From: Anthoceros angustus
Lineage: Eukaryota; Streptophyta; Anthocerotopsida; Anthocerotales; Anthocerotaceae
Length of the DNA: 64,000 nucleotides
Reading direction: 5' to 3'
NCBI GenBank assembly: GCA_010909165.1
Contig: MU008162.1
Coordinates: 248,001-312,000, forward strand
Shown here: piece by piece, positions 1-9,705 of the stretch
Layout: each line of letters starts with the position of its first letter
How positions within the stretch are numbered: the first letter of the stretch is position 1
Program-made: the position numbers and the translations under genes
The notes under the pieces: generated by a model
Told to the model about the DNA's origin: nothing
Database searches by the model: none
The model's input: only the letters and a program-made list of their open reading frames with translations

Positions 1-244
1 TTGTTAGCGGCCCCACCAGCGGTGCCTTTCTCTGTAGACGCCCACCTTCAACCGAGCTCGCAAGTGGACCTGGATCGTCCAACCAGGCAATGCACGCACT
101 TTGCACACAATGCCGATTCATTCCATGCTTTCGGCCAGGCCGAGAGATATTCCATGGAGGATGTATCTACCTGGCAGGAAGTACATTGTTGGTTTTGATT
201 CGTTGCCATGGGGAGAGGAGGAAGTGAATTGCATTGAGGTGAGT

Positions 245-2212
245 TCATCCAAAGCCCTTGCCTTTCTTCTCAGATCTCAAGGGAGAGGCTGCCCTCTTTT
301 CTCTTTCCAGGGAGGCCAGCCTCGACCAGCAGCTGTTGATGAGGTCCAGCAGGAGCTGCTTCTTGTTCAGTCGGTAGGAGATGGCCAGATTCCGGGTTGG
401 AGATGCCGCTTCTTCCTTGCTGCTGCGGAGGAGGAGGTCCTGGTCTTCCACAGCTGTGGTTGGGAAGCGGCTGAGCAGCATTGCACAGAGTGCTACCAGA
501 GTTTGCAGGACGTTGGACTCGTTCACAATGCCCAGGGGGGCATCAGGCCCCCAGTCCTGGAGAGCATCCAGGCTCTTGTTTCGTAGGCTGGCAGCATCGT
601 CTGCGAAGAGCACGCGGAGAGCTGCGAGAAGGCGGCCGTCGACTTGCGATCGCCCCAAGGTTGTCTGAACAGGTACCATGCTCATGGGGATCAGCAGGGA
701 AGAGGAGAGGAGATTTGAGAACGAGGTGAGTGTGGTGTTGGCATGAGAGCTTACCATGAGACCTGCACCGGCACCTTGTAGGCGGAGCTGGACGAAGATG
801 GCCTGCTGCCATGGGGCCGGGGAGGCAAAGCTTGCAAGCTTGCTAGGCTGCTTCACACCTGCAGCAGCCCGAGCTTCGTCCAGCATGGACAGCACCACAT
901 CAAACCTGAGATCCACTGTGTCGTGCGGGTTGTTTGGAAGGACGAAGCCGTAGTCCAGGAGAAGAAAGTCGTTGCTCAGAGGACCGTAGTTCAACACGAT
1001 GGGAGCACCTTCAACCAGGTCCTCCTCAGCTACAACCTGTACAAGAAAGAAGCTGTACATTAACAACAACAACACAGCCATGTATACTTCTCTGTTCAGC
1101 TCGTAAATGAGCCAGGTACGTCACCTGGAGAGCGAAATCCCCTCCTTCACCGTCATCCATGTTCTGCTGCTCCAGTCTGGCGTTGGCGTGGAAACTGTGG
1201 TTACACATGTCGACAAGAGGCAGCAGCTTCCGACTGCCGCTTCCATCATCCAGCTGCTTCGAGGTCTGAACTCTGAATGCCCTGCTTGAGACCGCAGCCA
1301 TGGCCCAGCCCAGTGATCCGGCATCCACGTCCAGGTTGCAGAAGGGATGACTTGCGTCATCCAGGCCCCCGAGAACTGAGGGAATGTCATGCTTCGCAAA
1401 CTGGAGCAGGAATTTGCACCTCTTGTTCACCTGCCCACCACCCAGCCCAAGCAAGGATTTCAACATCATCCCAAGGTGGCATGGCACCCACCAACACAGC
1501 CAATTTACATGCTTCTTTCCAGACCTGCTGTATCAAGGGAGGGTACTGCAAACTGGCAATGTCCTCTCCGGAGAAGAAGATGGGCACACTGAAGCGCTGT
1601 GGCAAGATGCTGATGTAAGGCCACCAGAAGGACTCCACCTTGGCCCTCTCTGCCAGCAGCTTGAGGCCCAGCTTGAGCGTCCACAGCTCCTCTGCCACAG
1701 GCTCGAGTCAGAGAGGCTTGCCCGCGGATCCTGTTGCGGCAAAATCAAATCCAGAGCACATCAACCTCCCTCCACGCCGCAATCGGCTCTGCAGCTACCA
1801 GCAGCTTGCAAGAAAGCTCACCTGGCACCCGGTCCGTAAGCCGGCGCAGAGCCCGGTCGGCAGCAGCGTCGGACGCTGCCGGCGGCAGGGACAGCAGCAG
1901 CTGCGAGGGCAGGCTGATGAGCCTGTGCCCCGCCTGCGCAGGCCGGGCAGCCACCAGGCCCAGCCCGTCTCCATCGCGCTCCACCCTCAAGCCCGGCCAC
2001 ACCGCCCCGCCCCCTTGCTGCACCCACTGCACCAGCCTCCCGCCCTCATCCCCCGTGCCACTGCTGCTCCCGCAACAGCGAATTCCGGAACTGCGGAGGC
2101 AGCGGGTCGTGATGGACGCAGCCGCAGCTGCAGCTGCTGGGTGAAACCCGATTCCCAATCCCCGCCTCCCCATCTTCCTTGCGCTTGCCTCAAACTTCCA
2201 AGTTATCATCAA
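245..2212 (-). CDS. SET-domain protein lysine methyltransferase, Rubisco-LSMT-like (plastid type)
   Basis: Five exons on the minus strand give about 521 aa: 2212-1822, 1691-1525, 1430-1125, 1036-755 and 664-245. All joins keep frame. Exon 1 carries the start of the SET domain after a basic, alanine-rich N-terminus that could be a transit peptide. Exon 2 has the family block ending in FWWPYISILP and the GED insert. Exon 3 has LLPLVDMCNHSF, the NHS cofactor-binding motif. Exon 4 has LNYGPLSNDFLLLDYGF, with the catalytic-site tyrosines. The rest matches the Rubisco LSMT substrate-binding domain (APLGIVNE, ISYRLNKKQLL). Length and blocks agree best with the Arabidopsis At5g14260-like branch as I recall it. 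The family methylates lysines of plastid proteins using S-adenosylmethionine; the substrate here is unknown. The start at 2212 is the first in-frame ATG, and 2209 is an equal alternative. Exons are read from consensus splice sites, not transcripts. Confidence 0.85.
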
Positions 2213-2373
2213 CCCACCTGCAATGTAAACGGATTTGATGCTGGGGCTGGATTGTCACATTGTTGGGTCCTGAAAGATGGAGTCGACAGTTTACGAGCCC
2301 ATCATTTTCTTCGACAATCATGCTGCCTAGCCGGTGCATTCCGGTGTGGAGGTGGAGCTCAGCACCGTGAGGA
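2213..2373. promoter_or_regulatory. Divergent promoter spacer between SET gene and PPR gene
   Basis: Only 161 bases separate the start codons of the minus-strand SET gene and the plus-strand PPR gene, so their promoters and 5' leaders must overlap. Both products appear organellar, which would fit shared control. I see no clear TATA box. The function is inferred from spacing alone. Confidence 0.4.
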
Positions 2374-5007
2374 ATGGCAGCCCAGCAGGCAGGGAGTGCG
2401 GCGCTGCTGCTGGCCCCGAGCTGCGGGCATTTGCAGCAGCGGATTGTGGGCGCCCAACAAGTGGTGCCGGGGAATGGCAGCATTAGCAGCACTAGCAGCA
2501 GCAGTGGCAGGAGCAGCGTAGGAGAGGGGTGGTGGAATGGAAAGGGCAGCGGGGGGCTGCATGCAGACAGGGCAAGGCAGGAGCTGCTGTGGAGGCAGTT
2601 CTTTCTGGATCCTTCCATGTGGTGGGACAACAGGTTGGACAAGAAGGGCAGCCGGTCTCCCGACTTCAGGCACAGGGAATCCAGGGATGTGCTCTGGCTC
2701 AACAGCTTCTGCAAGCCTGCATGGGTGGATGAGCAGCTGGCCGCTTGGGACACCACCCTGCCCGCAGGCTGGGGATCCGGAGGAAGGGAGGAAGGGGGTG
2801 CCCAGGCCGTGAGCAGGCTGTGTGACGAGGGGCTGCTCCGTGAGGCTGTGGATGCTCTGGGTGTGCTGGTTGAGAAGGAGACGCGAGTTCCCAACTCTGT
2901 CATCTGCGGGCTGATCAAGAGATGTGTGGCGGAGAAGGATTTGGCTCTGGGGGATCGTGTGCGTCATCTGTCTGCCAAGCTCGGGTACGAAGAGAACACG
3001 TTCTTGGCAAACAACATAGTGCGGATGTATGCTTCTCTGGGGAGGTTGGAGGAGGCCACCGACGTGTTCAGGCAGGTGGCTGATCCGGATGCCTTCACCT
3101 GGTCTGCCATCATCTCTGCTCATGCTAAGCACGGGGAAGCCAGGGAGGCCATCAAGCTGTACCAGGAGATGGAGAGCTCCGGTGTGAAGCCGGATGGGCA
3201 CGTGTTTGTTGCAGCCCTGCAGGCTTGTGCTAGTGCAGCGGACTTGGAGGCTGGGAGGCAGGTGCATGCAGGTGTAGTGGGGTGTGGGTTGGAGCCTAAC
3301 TTGTTTGTGTCCAACGGGCTGGTGGACATGTATGCAAAATGTGGCAGAGTGGAGGATGCACGCAGGGTTTTCGACAGTGCGGTGACGAGGGATGTGGTGA
3401 CATGGAATGCCATGATCGGCGGATATGCTGAGCAGGGGCTGGGTCGGGAGGCGCTGGCTCTGTATGCAGGCATGGCTGAGGAAGGGAGGATTGTGCCTGA
3501 CCGTGTCACGTTTGCCTGCCTCCTCAAGGCATGTGCATGTGCTGGGGACTTCGTGCAGGGGCAGGAGGTGCATGACGAGGTTGTTCGAAGAGGGCTTGAA
3601 GGAGACACCGTGGTTGGCACCTCCCTGGTGGACATGTATGCAAAGTGCGGCAGGGTAGACGATGCACGCAGGGTGCTGGACAGGCTGCCCACTCGAGATG
3701 TGGTGGCATGGACAGCCATGATCGCAGGGTACGCGAAATGTGGCATGCTGGAAGAGGCTCGCAAGTTCTTCGACAGTCTGCCCACCAGGAACGTGGTGAC
3801 ATGGACGGCATTGATTGCAGGATACGCAGAGCATGGCCTGGGGCAAGAAGCACTTGCTCTGTATGAAAAGATGGAGGAGGAAGGGCTGATCCTAGCCAAC
3901 TCCCTCACCTTCGCCTCCCTCTTGAAGGCATGTGCGACGCTGGGTGCTCTCCAGCAAGGCAACCAGCTCCATCTCCAGGTTCTGGAGAGAGGCCTGGGAG
4001 GGGACAAGGTGGTGGGCACCTGCCTGGTGGACATGTATGCCAAGTGTGGGAGGTTAGAGGATGCACGCAGGGTGCTGGACCGTCTGCCCACCAGGGATGT
4101 GGTCACCTGGACAGCCATGATAAACGGGTTCGGGCAGAGCAACGAGGGCCACAAGGCCATCCAGTGCTTCCAAGAGATGATGCAGGAGGGCGTGGAGGCA
4201 AACGAGACCACCTTCACCTGCCTTCTGGTAGCCTGCAGCCACGAGGGGCTGGTGAGCGAGGGGCGGCACTTCTGGCAGTCCATGGTGGAGGAGTGGGGCA
4301 TCAAGCCCACCGTGGAGCACTACAACTGCATGGTGGACATGCTGGGGCGGGCAGGCCATCTGGACGAGGCAGAGGTCATGTTGCTGTCATGTGAGGCCAA
4401 CGACGTGGGGCTCATGGCCTTGCTGAATGCCTGCAAATGCCATGGTGACATACCCAGGGGCACCCGCCTCTTCGAGAAGCTGGTGAGCATGGACTCCCAG
4501 GATGCGTCTGCCTACGTGCTCATGGCCAACATGTACGCAGACGCCGGTAGGTGGGCAGACGTAGAGAGGATCGAGAGGTTGAGAAGGTGTGCAGGAGCTA
4601 GCAAGAAAGCTGCCATGGCAGGCATCGAGGTGGGCAAGCGTGTACATGCATTCGTTGTGGGTGAAGAGAAGGGGGACATATTGTCCAAGGTGAAGAGTGT
4701 GAATAAGCGGTTGAAGGAGGAAGGAGGCCATGTGCCCCACACGGAGCTGGTCCTGAAGGCAGTGTCGGAGGAGGAGAAAGAAGACGAGCTGTGCGGGCAT
4801 GCTGAGAAGTTGGCTCTGGCGTATGGCCTGTTGAACACTCCAGACGGCACAGCTCTGCTGGTAACCAAGAATCTTCGAATGTGCAATGACTGTCACAGCT
4901 CCACCGAGGCGCTGTCCAGGATAGAGAAACGGGACATCGTTGTGAGAGATGCACACCGTGTCCACCGATTTGTGGACGGATCTTGTCACTGTGGTGGCAG
5001 GCCTTGA
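2374..5007 (+). CDS. PLS-class pentatricopeptide repeat protein with variant DYW domain ending GRP (candidate organelle RNA editing factor)
   Basis: This is a single uninterrupted frame of 877 aa. The N-terminus is alanine- and serine-rich and may be an organelle targeting sequence. PLS-type PPR motifs follow, with repeated blocks such as LVDMYAKCGRVDDARRV and RDVVTWNAMI. The C-terminus has a DYW deaminase-like domain with the HAE zinc/catalytic motif (GHAEKLALAYG) and the CNDCH zinc motif. It ends SCHCGGRP instead of the usual DYW tripeptide, and the usual PG box is replaced by KKAAMAGIEV. Loss of the PG box and a GRP end are described for the DYW:KP class linked to uridine-to-cytidine editing in hornworts, lycophytes and ferns. 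RNA target and organelle cannot be read here. Two long blocks near residues 405-450 and 545-590 are almost identical, suggesting recent internal repeat duplication. A decayed relative lies at 28355-29885 on the minus strand. Confidence 0.9.
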   Translation: MAAQQAGSAALLLAPSCGHLQQRIVGAQQVVPGNGSISSTSSSSGRSSVGEGWWNGKGSGGLHADRARQELLWRQFFLDPSMWWDNRLDKKGSRSPDFRHRESRDVLWLNSFCKPAWVDEQLAAWDTTLPAGWGSGGREEGGAQAVSRLCDEGLLREAVDALGVLVEKETRVPNSVICGLIKRCVAEKDLALGDRVRHLSAKLGYEENTFLANNIVRMYASLGRLEEATDVFRQVADPDAFTWSAIISAHAKHGEAREAIKLYQEMESSGVKPDGHVFVAALQACASAADLEAGRQVHAGVVGCGLEPNLFVSNGLVDMYAKCGRVEDARRVFDSAVTRDVVTWNAMIGGYAEQGLGREALALYAGMAEEGRIVPDRVTFACLLKACACAGDFVQGQEVHDEVVRRGLEGDTVVGTSLVDMYAKCGRVDDARRVLDRLPTRDVVAWTAMIAGYAKCGMLEEARKFFDSLPTRNVVTWTALIAGYAEHGLGQEALALYEKMEEEGLILANSLTFASLLKACATLGALQQGNQLHLQVLERGLGGDKVVGTCLVDMYAKCGRLEDARRVLDRLPTRDVVTWTAMINGFGQSNEGHKAIQCFQEMMQEGVEANETTFTCLLVACSHEGLVSEGRHFWQSMVEEWGIKPTVEHYNCMVDMLGRAGHLDEAEVMLLSCEANDVGLMALLNACKCHGDIPRGTRLFEKLVSMDSQDASAYVLMANMYADAGRWADVERIERLRRCAGASKKAAMAGIEVGKRVHAFVVGEEKGDILSKVKSVNKRLKEEGGHVPHTELVLKAVSEEEKEDELCGHAEKLALAYGLLNTPDGTALLVTKNLRMCNDCHSSTEALSRIEKRDIVVRDAHRVHRFVDGSCHCGGRP

Positions 5008-5607
5008 TCCCGACCCAACCCTTTTTGTTTCTCTTCAGGTCCACCGAATTATCGCCGGCCACCGACATGTTATCCGTGCCGGTCATAGGTAAACCTGGCG
5101 GACGCCGACCAGCCCCAGGCGGGACGCCGGGACCGCAACCCATTTACACATGTACATGCAGTATGTATGTACTAACCGGCAGCTGTGACGAGTACTCCGC
5201 TGAGTTATATTTTAATTCATTTGACCGATCCCTGAAACTGGTCCCGCCCTTCGCCGGGATGCGCTGGTTGGGCTTGTTGAGAGCGGATAGTCCTTCCGGA
5301 TGTAAGTCGGGGCAGCACTTGGGTCTAGCCTGGTCCGGGGCTGACGTTCAAGGCTGGTGGATCTGGACCTAGTTTGTAAATCTACAAAGGGGTTAGGTCT
5401 CTCTCTCTCATGCAAGACCTTTGATATAGTGTTATACCTCACACCCTTACATTCATCCACACATATACATAGCACTAAATACCGATGATGTTGCTACAAT
5501 GCCAATATATAGAACAAGAAAAGATGTTGATGCCTACCTGCTCGTCCTTTAGCAAACAAAGAGGCCTGCACATTCACTGTCAACTCACAATGCGAAAAGA
5601 ACTACGT
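5008..5607. other. Intergenic, 3' flank of PPR gene
   Basis: This stretch holds the likely 3' untranslated region and unassigned sequence. A CT run (ctctctctct) lies near 5398. I recognise no gene or element. Confidence 0.4.
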
Positions 5608-5733
5608 ATGCAATCGTGATCGTGGGGGCTAGTCCCCCTGGCATTATGGATGCAATCGTGATCGTGGGCGCTAGTCCCTGTGGCATTACGGATGCAATCG
5701 TGATCGTGGGGTCTAAGTCTCCCTGGCATGGTG
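5608..5733. repeat. Three tandem copies of a 42-bp unit
   Basis: The unit starts atgcaatcgtgatcgtgg at 5608, 5650 and 5692, giving a 42-bp period. Each unit contains the near-palindrome ggggctagtcccc. The third copy runs directly into the dispersed repeat at 5692-5815, so the tandem appears to be an amplified end of that element. Confidence 0.85.
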
Positions 5734-5815
5734 CCCTTCGTTGGGTTTTTTCCCCTTTGTTTTTGGGGTGGATGGGTTTTTCCCATCTTTTTTATAATCA
5801 AGTCTTCTTTTCCCT
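5692..5815 (-). repeat. Dispersed repeat family R1, copy 1
   Basis: This copy shares cttcgttgggttttttcccc, an A/T- and G-run block, and a tail resembling ttttttataataaagtcttc with copies at 9596-9705, 25494-25612 and 31563-31688, which are in the opposite orientation. The ttataataaa end looks like a polyadenylation-type 3' terminus, so the family may be the 3' end of a retroelement. No coding part is attached here. Confidence 0.75.
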
Positions 5816-5837
5816 AAAACAACAGTTGTTTTAGGAA

Positions 5838-6078
5838 CCTATAGCTAGGATGAAAGCATGTCCTCCTCACAAATTCAAATTGCTCCCTATCGCTTCCTAC
5901 AGTCTTGCTCCCTACCTATTCCCAGCATGTGCCACAAACTAGGTAGGTGGGCACACCCTATATAGCTAGGACGAGGGCCTGTCCTCCTCATAAATTCAAA
6001 TTGCTCCCTATCGCTTCGTACAGTCTCGCTCCCTACCTACTCCCAGCATGTGCCACAAACTAGGTAGGCAGGCATGCT
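5838..6078. repeat. Tandem duplication, 121-bp period
   Basis: Two adjacent copies share tagctagga, attgctccctatcgcttc and the tail catgtgccacaaactaggta. The period is 121 bases (tagctagga at 5842 and 5963). The copies differ at several positions, so the duplication is not very recent. Confidence 0.8.
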
Positions 6079-6184
6079 CCTAGCTTCGTTCAGCCGTGTT
6101 CACATAGTCCCTTTTCTTCTCGTATATGTGTATGTTGGATATACGTAATTGCTTTCTCCCTTAAAGAGTTTTATCCAAATTCTT

Positions 6185-6410
6185 TTGGTGGGTTGATCGG
6201 AGCTCCATGGTCTAGCACCTTTGAGTAGCACCCTTGAGTCAGATGATTGCTGCGATGGGCCCTGTTATAAAAAAGCCTTATGGCACTGCTTGTTGCAAAA
6301 AGTCCTACATGGCCGCTTGTTGTAAAAAGCTCTACGGGGCCACCCGTTGCAAAAAGCCCTATGGGGCTGCCTATTGTAAAACGTCCTGCAGGGCTACTCT
6401 GAATTAAATC
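6185..6410. repeat. Interspersed repeat with short tandem core, copy 1
   Basis: A leading block around gagctccatggtctagcacc is followed by about five units of 29-30 bases with the theme ttgcaaaaagccctatgggg. A second, shorter copy with the same order lies at 7466-7590. No protein is encoded; the element type is unknown. Confidence 0.7.
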
Positions 6411-7385
6411 CATGATCAAGTTTACTAAAAAAATCTTTTGGTTGCCTTGGATGTAGTTAGAAGAGCTAGTGTGCCGTATTGTGTTTTAGTAAGACTATGC
6501 AAGCATGAGGCCCAAGCCATTTGTACTCATGACTTGATCCATACTCTATTCAATTGGGTGACTGATTCGTGTTTATATTGAGTTGTATGAATGATTCTTC
6601 ATTCTCGATGCTCATGAGATACATTGGGTTTCACTAAAGATGGTCGGCCAATTGGAACACAACACTTTAGTGTAACAAAATCCTTTGTATTAAGGATCAA
6701 AATAGAACTTAAATTTAAATTAATTTGATATATATTTATGTTGTGGACAAAATAAATATATAACTAACTCATTTTTAACGAGAGAAAGGCCGATTAGTTG
6801 ATGTCCTTTTTAAAAAAATATATATCTTGACTTTGCATTCATACAAAATTTCATGTTAAAAGACCTGAAGTTTCATTTTAAACGACCTTCAGAGTGGATC
6901 TCTACCAGGAGGGGGTATCACCTACTCTCAATTGTTTTTAATCTTTGGGTGATCTATTTGTTGTCGGGCCCATGTTCTAATATAAAAATCTCTACTTCAC
7001 CCACAATGGACCTCATATAGTACGGTTCTTTGAGGGCTTCTAGGTGATATATCCCCTAATATGAGATCACTTCATGGCTTCTTTGATGTGTTTTATTCAC
7101 CATGAATTGTATGTCATACTGTAATTTATGTCAACTTCAGATTGTGTAGATAAGTCATGAGGAGATGACATATAGAACCAACAAACGACTAAATCACTAT
7201 TTAGTTAGCATACTAAGAAATGATCTTAGAGCTTATTTTAAAATTCATGAAAAGATTCACACAAGTTTTTAATATTTACATAAGTTATATTATTATTTTT
7301 TCAATATCACTTAAAAGGATATAAGTGGATCAATAAAATGTTGCTAATATACTCCCTTCAGGAATGACATCTACGCGGAGAAAGT
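6411..7385. other. AT-rich intergenic DNA
   Basis: About 1 kb of AT-rich sequence with many stops in all frames. I see no gene, RNA gene or recognisable element. Confidence 0.5.
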
Positions 7386-7456
7386 TGCTCGGAGAACCAA
7401 GTCTCATGGCGGCATGTCCGTCTTAAGTGGACTTAAAATAAATTGATTGATTGATT
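7386..7456 (+). mobile_element. LINE 3' end (third copy of the ORF1-only family) with (TTGA)n tail
   Basis: The block agtctcatggcgg ... gtccgtcttaagtggactta matches the 3' ends of the LINE copies at 30480-31087 and 59860-60949. It is followed by attgattgattgattgac, a short simple-repeat tail. Only the last ~70 bases of the element remain, as expected from 5'-truncated reverse transcription. Confidence 0.65.
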
Positions 7457-7465
7457 GACCGAAAT

Positions 7466-7590
7466 ACTTGGGTCCATTGGAACTCCATGGTCAAGCACCC
7501 TTGAGTCGGATCATTAGCCCGATGGGGTGGTTGTAAAAAGCCCTACAGGGCTGCCACATGTAATAAACCCTATGGAGCTACTCTGAATAC
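7466..7590. repeat. Interspersed repeat with short tandem core, copy 2
   Basis: It has the same order as 6185-6410: gaactccatggtcaagcacc, then a ccttgagtcggatcatt block, then aaaaagccctacagggctgc units. It is shorter, with two core units, in the same orientation. Confidence 0.65.
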
Positions 7591-7730
7591 TCTGATATAT
7601 CTCGTTCTCTTCTCACCAAAAAATAAAATGTTGCTATTACCATGGTACATAATTTAACCATTTTTTAAAAATATTATAAGAAGCATAGAAAGCAGCCAAC
7701 TTGCGTGCACATTGGTTGGCCCTTCTCATG

Positions 7731-8219
7731 TTAATGTGATCTAATAAGCCCTTCCTTTGTAGACCAAGATAAATATGTAGCAAAATCAGGATTTGTTTGA
7801 CAAAAAATTCTAGCAATCCCGTCATCATCCACCTGCAACCAACAATTTCCTTGTGTGTGTGATGCCCATAGTGTAATAGCCTTGTCATTCTTGAATACCA
7901 AATTTCCTCCTCCTTGCATTATTAAACTAAAATTTGTACAACTTGAAGGATCTTGCTCTGGTGTGCTTGTCCATATTGCGGATATTGAATGCTCATATGG
8001 TGTAGGAGATAGTACCAATAAGGCTATTTGGCAAGTCTTAAGTACCTCTAGAGCATACAAGTTGTTCAAGGATGTAAGTGGTGTATCATACATGGAAAGT
8101 GTTTCACCACCAAATAAGCTGTTTAAAGTTAAACGACTTTCAATATGCAAAATAGATGTTGCAAGAAAAAAAAATTTTAATATCATCGCCATCATGTTTT
8201 TGGTATACCTTGGTTGCAA
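7731..8219 (-). CDS. GNA-type (bulb-type) lectin-like secreted protein
   Basis: A 162-aa single-exon frame. A second methionine (MMAMILKFFFLATSILHIES) is followed by a hydrophobic stretch suited to a signal peptide, so translation may start there. The body aligns with the plus-strand lectin at 8502-9047: FGGETLSM corresponds to IMGQSIS, then AIWTS, then LIMQGGGNLVF and LQVDDDGIARIF. These last two are degenerate versions of the GNA mannose-site motif QxDxNxVxY (Asp replaced by Gly in the first). Sugar binding may be weakened or changed. Base composition is much more AT-rich than the housekeeping genes nearby. Family assignment is good; ligand and role (often defence) are inference. Confidence 0.65.
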   Translation of the reverse strand: MQPRYTKNMMAMILKFFFLATSILHIESRLTLNSLFGGETLSMYDTPLTSLNNLYALEVLKTCQIALLVLSPTPYEHSISAIWTSTPEQDPSSCTNFSLIMQGGGNLVFKNDKAITLWASHTQGNCWLQVDDDGIARIFCQTNPDFATYLSWSTKEGLIRSH

Positions 8220-8501
8220 AGCAGTGTTTATGAAGTTGTAACCACATGTTTGGAAACATGCGACTTCAATTAATGTAAATATTTGTAGACACTACTTTTG
8301 AGGAATAGAATATTAGCCGGTTATATGTACTACACAATATTATGGGGTACATAATGGAAGTGAATATGCATATCCTTTATTGATTCAATAAAATATTTTT
8401 TATAATTTCAATTTTTTTCGATGTTCTCTACTTTTTGAGTAATGTGCATTTCACTTTCAAGACTAATGAAATTTTGAAGTGCTTCTATTTGCACATGCAA
8501 G
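8220..8501. promoter_or_regulatory. Divergent promoter region between the two lectin genes
   Basis: A 282-base AT-rich spacer between head-to-head lectin genes. It contains several TATA-like stretches (for example tattttttataattt near 8393), none of which I can assign with certainty. Shared regulation is inferred from the arrangement. Confidence 0.35.
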
Positions 8502-9047
8502 TTGAAAGAAAGTTCCAAAGTCTTTACTTTGTCTATGGAAGCCATAAGGTTTGTTGGTTTGGCATGTTTGCTTGTCATGGCAACAAGAAGTTTTGCAATG
8601 AATCATGACCTTGAGAGAGCTAGACAGAATGCGTATTTTTCTACTTCGGCATATAATGACGTTGGAAACTTAATGATAATGGGTCAAAGCATATCACCAG
8701 AAGTTCAGCTTACCTCTTCCAATAAACGATATACCTTGAGTGTGGAATATTCTTGTAATTTAATAATATGGGATAATAAAAATGGATATCGCACTTCTGC
8801 TGTATGGATAGCAGTAATTCCAAATGTATATCGATATAATGATTGCGTTCTCACTATGCAAGAAAATGGTAATTTAACTCTTACAAGGAGTGCTTCATAT
8901 TCATTTTTTCCTATTTGGTCAAGTAACACAGCAGGAAGGTGTTATCTTGTTTTACAAGATGATGGGTATGCTAAAGTTTATAAAAGGATCGGACCAAATG
9001 TTGCAGATAGAGAACTCGTTTGGTCATCTTTTCCAAATGCTAGTTAG
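8502..9047 (+). CDS. GNA-type (bulb-type) mannose-binding lectin-like secreted protein
   Basis: A 181-aa single-exon frame. A likely signal peptide follows the internal methionine at 8535 (IRFVGLACLLVMATRSFA), so mature secretion from that start is plausible. The body is one B_lectin domain: NLMIMGQSI, YTLSVEYSCNLIIWD, CVLTMQENGNLTL, then IWSSNT, and CYLVLQDDGYAKVY. The three beta-prism mannose sites (QxDxNxVxY) are partly kept: QENGNLTL has Asn for Asp, and QDDGYAKVY has Tyr for Asn. Two cysteines can form the family disulphide. Its closest visible relative is the divergent gene at 7731-8219. The high AT content and lack of introns set the pair apart from neighbours. Confidence 0.8.
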   Translation: MKESSKVFTLSMEAIRFVGLACLLVMATRSFAMNHDLERARQNAYFSTSAYNDVGNLMIMGQSISPEVQLTSSNKRYTLSVEYSCNLIIWDNKNGYRTSAVWIAVIPNVYRYNDCVLTMQENGNLTLTRSASYSFFPIWSSNTAGRCYLVLQDDGYAKVYKRIGPNVADRELVWSSFPNAS

Positions 9048-9595
9048 ATATCAAAATTGCTAAAATACTAAGGTGTACAACTATGAAACAATATGCTACA
9101 TAATAGTATGGTATTATTAGTAATTATGATATTTTATTATATTTTTTTAAATTCTTCTAATATTTTGATACTGGTGAGAAACAAATTTTGCTAAACATGT
9201 GGGAAGGTGAAAGGGAAGCTAGTTTCTAAAAGCTTGTCCCTTTCGCTCCATTCTTGGGATAAGAGGGAAATGTGGAGACTTATAAGAGTACAAGAGGAAC
9301 TTGCGAAACTTGAAGTTCCACCCTGGAAGAGGAAGTGCATGAGTGGATGCATATCCACCCCGATCATGTCCGGTAAGGGGGAGAGCGCTGCTGCCTTGTT
9401 GATTCTATGCATGGGCTGGTGTCCATGACAACTATGCCTCCATCGTTGTCCATATATATATTGTGTCCTCACGCCCGCATTGTGTGCTGTATCATCGCTG
9501 CCTCACTTATTGGCTTATTGGTTTAGATTAGTCTAGCCTGTTGTGCTCGACAGGCCTTTGGGCATCTTATCCTTTTGTGTGATTATTCAATTTAG
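9048..9595. other. Intergenic, no gene recognised
   Basis: AT-rich 3' flank of the lectin gene, then a GC-balanced stretch near 9190-9470 with short frames and no family resemblance. Confidence 0.4.
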
Positions 9596-9705
9596 AGAAG
9601 AAAAATTTATAATAAAAAAAGATGAAAAAATCCAACCACCCCAAAAACAAAGGGGAAAAACTGAACGAAGGGCACCATGCCTGGGTGACTAGCCCCCCAA
9701 TTATG
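9596..9705 (+). repeat. Dispersed repeat family R1, copy 2
   Basis: It contains tttataataaaaaaagatg, caccccaaaaacaaagggg and gaacgaagggcaccatgcc, the R1 core in the orientation opposite to copy 1. It is the most diverged copy in the window. Confidence 0.7.

Noticed and set aside
2359-4310. Long minus-strand frames (495 and 396 codons) opposite the PPR gene
   Set aside because: They are antisense shadows of a GC-rich repetitive gene; their own repeats mirror the PPR repeats and they have no domain match.
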